Shown here: piece by piece, positions 15,401 to 21,623 of the stretch
How the letters are laid out: every line of letters begins with the position of its first letter
How positions within the stretch are numbered: position 1 is the stretch's first letter
Source of the DNA: RPQJ01 sp963732415
GTDB lineage: Bacteria > Pseudomonadota > Gammaproteobacteria > Steroidobacterales > Steroidobacteraceae
NCBI GenBank assembly: GCA_963732415.1
Contig: CAVSZK010000002.1
Coordinates: 1-26,135 of the forward strand
Reading direction: 5' to 3'
DNA length: 26,135 nucleotides
The notes under the pieces: generated by a model
Told to the model about the DNA's origin: nothing
Databases searched by the model: none
Seen by the model: the letters and a program-made list of their open reading frames with translations, nothing else
Position numbers and translations under genes: made by a program

Positions 15401-16720
15401 AACGCAGGTCGTCGCGAGATTCTCGTGGCTGAACCGCGCCGGTTGCCAGGCAGTGGTTGCGTGGCAGGTGTCGCAGCCGTTGTCGCTCGGGATGTGATTG
15501 GCGTGCTTGCCGGCGGCGGTCGTGCCGTCATGGCAGGAGACGCAGGTTCCGAGAACCTGCGTGTGATCAAGCGTGGCTACTGGCTTCCAGCCCGCGACGA
15601 CGTGGCAGGACTCGCATGAGTCGCTGGTGCGGATATGCGCCGCGCCGCGTCCTGTCGCGCGACCGCCGTCGTGGCAGCTTATGCAGTTGTTCTCGTAGCC
15701 CGTGTGATCGAACTTGGCGGGCTTCCAGGCCGTAGTCGCGTGGCAGTTGTCGCACTCAGCGCTGGTCACGATGTGGTTGGCGTCCTGGCCGGTCGCGATC
15801 CGCCCGTCGTGACAGGCAGAGCAGCTGCCGAGCACATTGCCGTGGTCGACGCGGATCACCGGTGTCCACGAGACCGTCGCGTGACAGGCTTCACACGCCG
15901 TGGTGGCCTTGATGTGAGTAGCGCCGATACCGGTCGCCCGGGTGCCGTCGTGGCAGGTCGCGCACCGGTCGGTCACTCCCGCGTGGTCGAAGGTCGCCGG
16001 GCGCCACGCAGAGGTCACGTGGCAGGTGTCGCAGGTGTCGGCGCTCGGAATGTGATTCACGCTGCGCCCCTGCGCGCGGGTGCCGTCGTGGCAGGAAGCG
16101 CAGCTGCCCATGACCTGGGCATGGTCGACGAGCGTGGGCGGTGCCCAGGTGTTCACGCTATGGCAGGACTCGCAGCTGTTGCTGGTCGGGATGTGGGATG
16201 GACTCTTTGCCGTCGCGGTTCCCGCGGGTGTGTGGCACGAAACGCAGTTGGAGGCGATGTTGCCGTGATCGAACCGCGTCGGGCTCCACGCAGTCGTGCC
16301 GTGGCAGGCACCGCAGTCTGCGGTGGTGGCGATGTGGCCGGCCGGCTTGCCGGCGGCGTGCACGCTGTCGTGGCAGGACGCGCAACTGCCGCGGGTCTGG
16401 TCGTGGTCGAAAGTCGCCGCCGGTGACCATGCCGAGGTCGTGTGGCAGGCATCGCACTGTTCGCTGCTCAGTATGTGGCCTGACGACTTTGGAGTCGCGC
16501 CGATCCGAGATCCATTGGAATGGCAGGCAAAGCACGCGCGCGGCGTGCCCTGGAATACGGCGTCCACGTGGCACGACTCGCACGCCTGCAACTTGTGCGC
16601 GCCGGTCAATTCGTAGCCAGTGGTAACGTGGTTGAACTGCGAGCCGGCGCCCTGCGCAAATGCGCCGTGGCAGGCGACCGCGAGCATGCAGAAAACGACG
16701 ATTTTTTGGAACTGGCCCAT
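12458..16720 (-). CDS. Giant multiheme cytochrome c (57 CXXCH + 1 CXXXCH)
   Basis: The protein is 1420 aa. The signal peptide ends at GAFAQ (residue 23). I count 57 CXXCH sites plus one CXXXCH (CSGACH, 1388-1393), about one heme per 24 residues, as dense as cytochrome c7. Hemes 1 and 2 sit in an N-terminal cap. Hemes 3-54 form 26 diheme repeats of 46-47 residues. Each reads CxxCH-(A/S)T-x-x-W-(K/R)P-x-x-(V/F)-D-H followed by CxxCH-(D/N)G-x-x-A-x-GK-x-x-x-H-I. The extra His in VDH/FDH and in xHI supply one distal ligand per heme, so bis-His low-spin hemes are predicted. Hemes 55-58 form a C-terminal cap. The protein is exported and likely periplasmic or cell-surface. It lies 10 bases after the 21-heme gene with a GGGAA ribosome binding site and is fused by a TGATG overlap to the beta-barrel gene. 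No substrate-reducing active site (for example a CXXCK heme) is visible. Role as an electron wire or capacitor is inferred. Confidence 0.93.
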   Translation of the reverse strand: MGQFQKIVVFCMLAVACHGAFAQGAGSQFNHVTTGYELTGAHKLQACESCHVDAVFQGTPRACFACHSNGSRIGATPKSSGHILSSEQCDACHTTSAWSPAATFDHDQTRGSCASCHDSVHAAGKPAGHIATTADCGACHGTTAWSPTRFDHGNIASNCVSCHTPAGTATAKSPSHIPTSNSCESCHSVNTWAPPTLVDHAQVMGSCASCHDGTRAQGRSVNHIPSADTCDTCHVTSAWRPATFDHAGVTDRCATCHDGTRATGIGATHIKATTACEACHATVSWTPVIRVDHGNVLGSCSACHDGRIATGQDANHIVTSAECDNCHATTAWKPAKFDHTGYENNCISCHDGGRATGRGAAHIRTSDSCESCHVVAGWKPVATLDHTQVLGTCVSCHDGTTAAGKHANHIPSDNGCDTCHATTAWQPARFSHENLATTCVGCHDGVRETGKSATHIRASDSCQACHATFSWRPVTVVDHTQVTGSCYSCHNGTTATGKHATHLTSTTDCGTCHSTSTWKPATRVDHANVLGTCSSCHDGTIAAGKDTNHIVTTAECGTCHATTAWKPASFDHSAISQPCSTCHDGVRSTGKPSSHIPTTGECGDCHSTTAWKPARFTHEGITDTCASCHDGVRQTGKSGTHIKASDTCEACHSTAGWRPVVSVDHTQVTGSCYTCHNGTTATGKSATHILSTNSCGSCHATLAWKPATTVDHGQVTGSCFSCHNGTTATGKPTNHIVSADTCDSCHTPTAWKPATWDHTGIVNGCSGCHDGVKATGKGATHLPSSNTCESCHAVSGWRPPTQVDHTQVIGSCSSCHDGNKAIGKGPNHIPTTQECGTCHATLAWKPVSFSHAGIASGCASCHDGVKAAGKNAGHMFTSGQCESCHATTAWKPATRVDHAQVLGTCSSCHNGARATGKPTNHIVTTAECGSCHGTTAWKPATGFNHTGVTGNCFSCHNGVNATGKGTSHIATDTSCESCHATNTWKPATRVDHTHVSGTCSSCHNGTAAAGKGTNHIPTTAECGTCHATLAWKPANFSHTGITANCSNCHDGVKAAGKNAAHIFTTAVCESCHSTGSWKPATRVDHAQVIGNCSSCHNGTKASGKPATHIATTAECGNCHSTDAWKPATGFNHDGVTDNCFSCHNGVKATGKNSSHLQTSNLCESCHSPAAWKPAVRVDHTQVIGTCYSCHNGSNATGKNAAHITSDTSCDACHTTVGWKPAVRVDHNHVTGVCSSCHNGLKAAGKPTNHIPTTKECGACHSTLAWLPAAFDHTGVTSGCGNCHNGTTASGPSTGHMTFPVNNFDCSKCHTTNAWSPNTFRHLAGGGYPGDHRAALTCKSCHTTNTDAATWRTPAYKPDCAGCHSNRYKTDPHKKYGDVKYTVSELRNCSGACHIYTDSTLTTIATRRSGPQHRITNSKFD
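12812..16456 (-). repeat. Coding tandem repeat: 26 diheme units of 138-141 bp
   Basis: These are the DNA-level repeats of residues 89-1303 of the giant cytochrome. Units alternate between a longer form (W-x-P...RVDH, 47 aa) and a shorter form (W-x-P...FDH, 46 aa), so much of the array has a four-heme super-period of about 280 bp. The alternation breaks at hemes 19-21, 23-25, 27-29 and 49-51, where two of the same kind are adjacent. Several units share long near-identical DNA blocks (compare 13646 onward with 15042 onward), a sign of recent unit duplication or gene conversion. Confidence 0.9.
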
Positions 16721-16730
16721 GGTTTCCCGC

Positions 16731-18293
16731 TTACTGCAGCCGTGCGCCCTTGAAACTCGTGGTCACGTGGCATCGCTGGCACTGGCGGCCGTATTGCCCG
16801 AGGTGGACATCGTCCTTCGAATGGCAGGAGTCGCAGTCCGCGCTCAGCTTCACCTGGTCGGCCGGCTGCCTGTGGCAGCCCGCGCAGGCGACATTTGCAT
16901 GCGCACCGGTGAGCGCGAATTCAGTCGCCTTGCCGTGATCGAATTGCCAGAGTCCCCATCCATTCGGCGAGTGACAGCCCTCGCAGTCCTTGCCTAGCGC
17001 ACCCTTGTGCCGGTCGTCGCGCTGGTGGCAGCCGTTGCAATCGGCGGCAGCCCCCTTGAATGCAGGCGATACGTGGCAGGCGTGGCAAGGGACAACGACG
17101 TGCAGGCCGACGAGCGGGAAGTCGGTCAGGTCGTGATCGAACACCACGTCCTTGCGCCAGCCATCGACGCCATGGCAGGCCGCGCAGTCGGTGCCGAGCT
17201 TGCCGCCGTGCGCGTCGCTCGTGCGGTGGCAGGCGCTGCAGTCGGTGCCGAGCTTCTGCTGCGCGATCACGCCCGTGTGGCATGCATCGCAATCGAGCGT
17301 CTTGTGGCGGCCCACCAGCTCGAACTGCCCGTCACGCAGGTGATCGAACGTGGGTGGCTTCCAGGCGGAGGTGCCGTGGCATTTTTCGCAGGCGTCCCCG
17401 AAACGGGTTGCGTGGGCATCGTCGGCTCGGTGGCAGCCTGCGCAATCGCTGGGCAGCGGGTCCTTCATGTTCGGAGTCGTGTGGCATGCCTGGCAGGTCA
17501 GTTCTGCGTGGGCGCCGGTCAGCGCGAAGCGGGTCTCTTTCGCGTGGTCGAACTTCGAGGTCTTCCACGCGACCGTGGTGTGGCAGCTCCCGCAGTCGGA
17601 GCCACGGGAGCCGCGGTGCACGTCGTCCGGTGAATGACAGGAGGCACATGCCGAGGGCGTGCCAGCGTAGCGGTTGCCGGCATGGCACGCGGTGCAGGTA
17701 ACGTCGCGGTGCGCATCGCGCAGGACGAAGTGCGTCTTGCCGTGGTCGAACCGGGTACGCGCCCAGGTCGCCGGCTCGTGACAGTTGCCGCAGTCCGCGC
17801 CGAGCTTTCCGTCGTGCGGGTCGGCGGCCTTGTGGCAGTCGACGCAACCGGACGGTGCCTCACGGTATTTCCGGCCGGGCTTGTGGCAGGCATCGCATGC
17901 GGTCGCGGCATGCGCGCCAGCCAGCGCGAAATCTGTCCTGGAGTGATCGAATGCCGGACGGCTGAACTTGACGATGTCCGCGTCGCGGCCCTGGTGTTCG
18001 GAGTGACAGGCCTTGCACTGCGCCGTGTCGATTGCGGGCAGGCGGCCGTGAAAGCCGGTGTGCGCGCGGACGTCGGCTGCGACTTCCTTGTGGCAGGCCA
18101 TGCAGAGAGCGGCCTGGCGGCTCCGGTCGGCACGATCGTGGCACTGGGAGCACTCCGTCTCGAGCTTCGCGTGCGCGTTCGTGACCTTGCCTGGCATGAG
18201 CAGCGTCTCAATGCCAGCCGCAAGCGCGCCCTGCGATGAAAGGGCCGCCAGCATCAACAGCACCAGTGCAGGCAGGGGGCGCACATTTCGCAT
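16731..18293 (-). CDS. 21-heme cytochrome c made of seven triheme modules
   Basis: The protein is 520 aa with a signal peptide ending GALAA (about residue 26). I count 21 CXXCH motifs arranged as seven modules of about 67 residues. Each module has heme A (CxACH-x-G), heme B (CxxCH-x-x-D-x-H-x-G) and heme C (CxxCH-x-x-x-x-W...FDH...F-x-L-x-G-x-H). The three extra His per module match three distal ligands, so all hemes should be bis-His, as in triheme cytochrome c7 proteins. No lipobox or membrane anchor is present, so it is probably a soluble periplasmic carrier. It lies between the cytochrome b gene (17-base gap) and the 58-heme gene (10-base gap), matching a position between inner-membrane donor and outer wire. 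A longer open frame continues upstream through the cytochrome b gene and is not used, because the signal peptide begins at MRNVRPLP. Confidence 0.93.
   Translation of the reverse strand: MRNVRPLPALVLLMLAALSSQGALAAGIETLLMPGKVTNAHAKLETECSQCHDRADRSRQAALCMACHKEVAADVRAHTGFHGRLPAIDTAQCKACHSEHQGRDADIVKFSRPAFDHSRTDFALAGAHAATACDACHKPGRKYREAPSGCVDCHKAADPHDGKLGADCGNCHEPATWARTRFDHGKTHFVLRDAHRDVTCTACHAGNRYAGTPSACASCHSPDDVHRGSRGSDCGSCHTTVAWKTSKFDHAKETRFALTGAHAELTCQACHTTPNMKDPLPSDCAGCHRADDAHATRFGDACEKCHGTSAWKPPTFDHLRDGQFELVGRHKTLDCDACHTGVIAQQKLGTDCSACHRTSDAHGGKLGTDCAACHGVDGWRKDVVFDHDLTDFPLVGLHVVVPCHACHVSPAFKGAAADCNGCHQRDDRHKGALGKDCEGCHSPNGWGLWQFDHGKATEFALTGAHANVACAGCHRQPADQVKLSADCDSCHSKDDVHLGQYGRQCQRCHVTTSFKGARLQ
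16734..18152 (-). repeat. Coding tandem repeat: seven triheme modules of about 200 bp
   Basis: Residues 48-520 of the 21-heme cytochrome repeat a three-heme plan seven times. Protein-level conservation is clear (FDH...GAH between modules), but DNA identity is low compared with the 58-heme array, so this array looks older or has had less gene conversion. Confidence 0.85.
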
Positions 18294-18310
18294 CGGTGTC
18301 CAGTGCCGGC

Positions 18311-19285
18311 TCAGTAGATGTGAACCGCGACGACGTGAACCACGCCGGCGATCAACAGCATCAGGAACAGCGGCATGTGGAGTGCGTGCCAGAGCGAGAA
18401 CAGCCTCTCGTACGACGAGAACTCCACCACACGGCGTGTCGCGGTAAGGCGGTCGTCTATGTAGCCGGTCGCTGTCTGGAGCAGGCTGCGCCTCCGGGCG
18501 TCCCCAAGGCTTGCCAGGCTCGATGTTTTCAACGAGTCGTGGACATGGCGGCGTAGCCGGCGACGTGCGAGTGCAGCGGTTGCTGCGCACGCGGGCGGCC
18601 GCGCAAGCTGTGGCAGGCGTCCGCAACGTTCTACGATGTAATGCTCCTCGGATTCGATCCGGGCTACCAGGTCCGGGAGGAATTCCACGTTCGTCGTGAC
18701 CCAGCGCAGCTTTTCCGCGTAGTCCCGGAGTTCGGCCTGCGTGGCACGGCGTCCGTGCAGGCCGTGGTGGATGCGCGTGTAGAAATATCGGCCGAACAAG
18801 CCGCTGCCGGAAACGATCAGCATGCAGGTGAGCGCCACGTTGCTGTTGGTGGCGCCGAGGCTGAAATTGGAGTGGAACAGTATGAGCACCGGGCCGACCA
18901 CGCCGAGTACCATGTGCGTCTGGAACCAGTGCTTGGTCGTACCTAGGAAGCGCAGTGCCCGGACGCGCTTGCGCGCCGGGTAGACCAGCAGCAGCAGCAT
19001 CGCCGATCCGCCGATGATGCCGAGTGCGTAGCCCGCGCCGGTCTGCGGTGTGATGTATTGCTCCGTCGGGAAGCGGTAACCCCAGATGAGCAACAAGGTC
19101 GTCGCGATCAGCATCAGCCACTCGGGCTTGAACAGTTTGCGGAGGAACCCGTTCCCGGGCACGGCCTTCACCTCGATCGGGGGCGTGCTCGCGGCTGCCA
19201 GCCTTGGACGCGCTGCAGTCTTGCTGGCAGTCGGGACGTCAGCGGCTGCCGCGACGATGTTGGCCCGATCCATTCGTGCGTTCAT
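18311..19285 (-). CDS. Inner-membrane cytochrome b, predicted diheme
   Basis: The protein is 324 aa. A cytoplasm-like N-terminal stretch of about 50 residues is followed by TM helices at about 55-71, 84-103, 120-139, 149-168 and 301-321. A soluble loop of about 125 residues separates the fourth and fifth. His124 and His138 lie 14 residues apart in TM3 and His303 and His317 lie 14 apart in TM5. That is the spacing used for two stacked b hemes in cytochrome b proteins, so transmembrane electron transfer is predicted. The TM3 region (KHWFQTHMVLGVVGPVLILF) recalls ferric-reductase-like or quinol-oxidising cytochrome b families. The ribosome binding site GAGGA overlaps the stop of the TPR gene. 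It is probably the entry point from quinol or from the divergently encoded flavoprotein into the periplasmic cytochromes. Exact donor is not visible. Confidence 0.75.
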   Translation of the reverse strand: MNARMDRANIVAAAADVPTASKTAARPRLAAASTPPIEVKAVPGNGFLRKLFKPEWLMLIATTLLLIWGYRFPTEQYITPQTGAGYALGIIGGSAMLLLLVYPARKRVRALRFLGTTKHWFQTHMVLGVVGPVLILFHSNFSLGATNSNVALTCMLIVSGSGLFGRYFYTRIHHGLHGRRATQAELRDYAEKLRWVTTNVEFLPDLVARIESEEHYIVERCGRLPQLARPPACAATAALARRRLRRHVHDSLKTSSLASLGDARRRSLLQTATGYIDDRLTATRRVVEFSSYERLFSLWHALHMPLFLMLLIAGVVHVVAVHIY

Positions 19286-19294
19286 GGTCAGTCC

Positions 19295-20125
19295 TCAGCC
19301 GTTCGCGAGACGCGTCGCTTCAGCGATGTTGGCCTCGACGATGCGTGCGTCCGACGAGCCAGGGGGCATCAGGGCGAGCAACTGCCGCCAGGTCGCGAGC
19401 GCGTCGTCGTAGCGGCCTTGCTCGTAGGCCAGGCTCGCCTTCAGCCACAATGCCTTGGTGTGCTGGGGGTCCAGCGCAAGGGCCTCCGCGAGTGATTTCT
19501 CGGGCTCGCCGGCCAGGTGACCTGCCATCGACGCCTGCGCGTCCGCGTAATCCGCCCAGCTGTCGGCGGTCATGGCGCCGAGCCCGGCAGCCGCTGCATA
19601 CGCTGCGCACGCCTCTTTGAACTTGCGACTGCGGCGGAATGTCTCCGCGCTCGCGAGCAGCGTTTCGGCACGGCTCGGGGCGGCCTGGGGCGCACTGGCG
19701 GGCCTGGTCGACCGGTTGGATCCAGGCAGCAGCATCGCACTTGCCGCGACCGCGTCGCGCAGGTCGCTGTCCGGGGCGGTCCGGTGTTCACGGGCGAGCT
19801 TCGCCTCGTCGCTGCGTCCGAGGAAATCGTAGGACTGCGCCAGCAGCTCCCACTGGTCGTCGGCCCCGCCCTGGGTTGCCAGTCGGGTCTTGAGGGCCAG
19901 CGTGGCGGCCTCCATCGAACCAGCGCCGGCCCCGGCCGCTGGTGCGGTCATCGAGGGAGGCATCGACGCAGAAGCTGCGGCCTCAACCCGCGCGCTGTCG
20001 GCCTGGAGCATCGCTGCCGGCGTGACCGGCTTCACGATGAAGAACGCCGACGCAAGCACCAGCCCGGCGGATAGTCCAAGGACGAATCCGTTGCGCGCAC
20101 TCGACCTTATGACACCTGGTGACAT
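19295..20125 (-). CDS. Membrane-anchored TPR protein (CcmI/NrfG-like)
   Basis: The protein is 276 aa. The start has CCGGAGAA eight bases upstream. One N-terminal membrane segment (GFVLGLSAGLVLASAFFIV, residues about 13-31) anchors a periplasmic domain. Helical pairs with TPR character occur at about residues 80-110 (WELLAQSYDFLGRSDEAKLA), 150-178, 190-222 (AEALALDPQHTKALWLKASL) and 224-250 (YEQGRYDDALATWRQLLALMPPG). The last repeat is very like the C-terminal region of cytochrome c maturation factors CcmH/CcmI/NrfG. These proteins hold apocytochrome for heme attachment. With 79 heme sites encoded just downstream, a dedicated assembly chaperone is a sensible reading. It is first in the operon. 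General TPR scaffolding is the alternative. Confidence 0.75.
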   Translation of the reverse strand: MSPGVIRSSARNGFVLGLSAGLVLASAFFIVKPVTPAAMLQADSARVEAAASASMPPSMTAPAAGAGAGSMEAATLALKTRLATQGGADDQWELLAQSYDFLGRSDEAKLAREHRTAPDSDLRDAVAASAMLLPGSNRSTRPASAPQAAPSRAETLLASAETFRRSRKFKEACAAYAAAAGLGAMTADSWADYADAQASMAGHLAGEPEKSLAEALALDPQHTKALWLKASLAYEQGRYDDALATWRQLLALMPPGSSDARIVEANIAEATRLANG

Positions 20126-20315
20126 GGTGCAATTCTCCGGAGCCTTGTTATTTCTTTGCCTGCGCCGAGGCTACGTATTTCAGGGTGCGGACGCACCCGG
20201 CTGGGGCGGCCAACACTCAAATCTGTGACGTCGAGCAGCATTGATGAGCGGCATTTCTCATTTGGGGACTGTCATCCGTGATTCGGGCCAACGGAGTCGA
20301 TACAGTCGCCACGTC
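20126..20315. promoter_or_regulatory. Divergent control region of the cytochrome operon and the flavoprotein operon
   Basis: The gap separates two divergent operons. It holds a perfect dyad GGGTGCG-GA-CGCACCC (20183-20198), a second dyad ATGAG/CTCAT (20244-20248 with 20257-20261), and TTGAT (20241-20245), which matches one half of an FNR/Anr box without a second half. The first dyad lies roughly midway, where an operator for both operons would be expected. I could not assign -10/-35 boxes with confidence. Confidence 0.4.
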
Positions 20316-21623
20316 ATGAACTACGCACTGCTTCTCGTGTACGGGGCGCCACTGGCTGTGATCTGGGGCTGGTACCTGGGCCGCCGCCAGCGCACCGAGC
20401 GCACGCATGTTGCCGTGCGAGAGCGGGCGGTTGCAGACGGCCTGGCCGAGCCGGCGTCGCTGCATCCGGTGATCGACGCGCTGCGCTGCATCGGCTGCGG
20501 CTCATGCGTGAAAGCCTGTCCGGAGCAACCCGAGCATCACGTGCTCGGACTGATCGGAAACAAGGCGCAGCTGATCAGCCCGTCGGACTGCATTGGCCAC
20601 GGTGCGTGCCGCAGTGCATGTCCGGCCGACGCGATCACCCTGGTGTTCGGTTCCGCGAAGCGCGGGGTGGACATTCCGCTGCTGAGCACGGACTTCGAGA
20701 CATCGGTTCCGGGTATCTACATCGCCGGCGAGCTAGGCGGAATGGGGCTCATCCGCAACGCGCTTTCGCAGGGCCACCAGGCCGTGGATGCCATCCACCG
20801 TCGACGCGGACGCCGCGGTGACGGGTTGGACCTGGTAATTGTCGGGGCAGGGCCTGCGGGTTTTGCAGCGTCCCTGACAGCGATGTCGCACGGCATGAAG
20901 TACGCCACGATCGAGCAGGAGTCGCTCGGTGGCAGTGTCTTCCAGTATCCGCGCGCGAAGCTGGTGATGACTTCCCCGGTCACACTGCCGATCGTCGGCA
21001 AGATGCGCTTTGGCCATACGGCCAAGGAAGCGCTGCTCGATTTCTGGCTCGAGGTCGAAAAGAAGACCGGGATCAAGATCAGTTATCGCGAGCGAGTCGA
21101 GACGGTCACGAGGGACGGGTCCGGCTTCGTGGTGCGCACGACGAAAGGCGAATACCGGACGGCAAACGTGCTGCTGGCGATCGGTCGCCGTGGCACCCCG
21201 CGAAAGCTCGGCGTGCCCGGGGAGGAACTGCCGAAGGTCGTCTACCGTCTCATTGACCCGGAGCAGTACTCAGGCCAGCGCGTACTGGTGGTCGGCGGCG
21301 GAGACAGCGCGCTCGAGGCGGCGGCCAGCATCGCTGAGAACGGCGCGAAGTCGGTGGCCTTGTCATACCGCGGCGAGGCGTTCTCGCGCGCGAAGCCTGC
21401 CAATCGCGAGCGGGTTGCCGCTGCCGAGCGCGCGGCCCGGCTCAAGCAGATCCTGAAGTCGGAAGTGCGCCGCATTGCCGACGATCATGTGGTACTCGAC
21501 GTCGACGGGCGTGAGATCAAACTGCCAAACGACGCCGTCATCGTCAGTGCCGGCGGCATCCTGCCATCGGATTTCCTGCGCGGAATCGGCGTGCAGGTGG
21601 AGACCAAGTATGGGACGGCCTGA
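20316..21623 (+). CDS. Membrane-anchored 4Fe-4S/flavin NAD(P)-dependent oxidoreductase with permuted TrxR-like fold
   Basis: The protein is 435 aa. An N-terminal TM (MNYALLLVYGAPLAVIWGWY) followed by RRQR places the rest in the cytoplasm. A ferredoxin-like domain has a full CxxCxxCxxxC (C58, C61, C64, C68) and a second motif in which one Cys is His (C92, H95, C98, C102). The next segment, ETSVPGIYIAGELGGMGLIRNA (129-150), is what normally ends thioredoxin-reductase-like flavoproteins. It is followed by the FAD motif VIVGAGPAG (174-182) and the NAD(P) motif VLVVGGGDSALEAA (323-336). The redox CxxC of true thioredoxin reductase is absent. So it moves electrons between NAD(P)H, FAD and Fe-S clusters at the inner membrane. 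It is divergent from the cytochrome operon and likely its electron donor or acceptor. TTG and ATG codons at 20241/20244 are alternative starts. No good ribosome binding site decides. Confidence 0.8.
   Translation: MNYALLLVYGAPLAVIWGWYLGRRQRTERTHVAVRERAVADGLAEPASLHPVIDALRCIGCGSCVKACPEQPEHHVLGLIGNKAQLISPSDCIGHGACRSACPADAITLVFGSAKRGVDIPLLSTDFETSVPGIYIAGELGGMGLIRNALSQGHQAVDAIHRRRGRRGDGLDLVIVGAGPAGFAASLTAMSHGMKYATIEQESLGGSVFQYPRAKLVMTSPVTLPIVGKMRFGHTAKEALLDFWLEVEKKTGIKISYRERVETVTRDGSGFVVRTTKGEYRTANVLLAIGRRGTPRKLGVPGEELPKVVYRLIDPEQYSGQRVLVVGGGDSALEAAASIAENGAKSVALSYRGEAFSRAKPANRERVAAAERAARLKQILKSEVRRIADDHVVLDVDGREIKLPNDAVIVSAGGILPSDFLRGIGVQVETKYGTA

Noticed and set aside
12812..16456. Regular direct repeats that could suggest a CRISPR array or satellite DNA
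   Set aside because: The period (138-141 bp) is an exact multiple of codons, repeats and intervals are both coding, and every unit carries heme motifs.
18294..19121. An N-terminal extension of the 21-heme cytochrome frame through the cytochrome b gene
   Set aside because: The extension has no domain and would hide the signal peptide at MRNVRPLP.
20145..20177. TTGTTA and TACGTA as a plus-strand promoter for the flavoprotein operon
   Set aside because: The spacer is 21 bases and the -10 match is poor.
20316..21623. Annotation as thioredoxin reductase
   Set aside because: The redox-active CxxC is missing, a ferredoxin domain is present, and the domain order is permuted.
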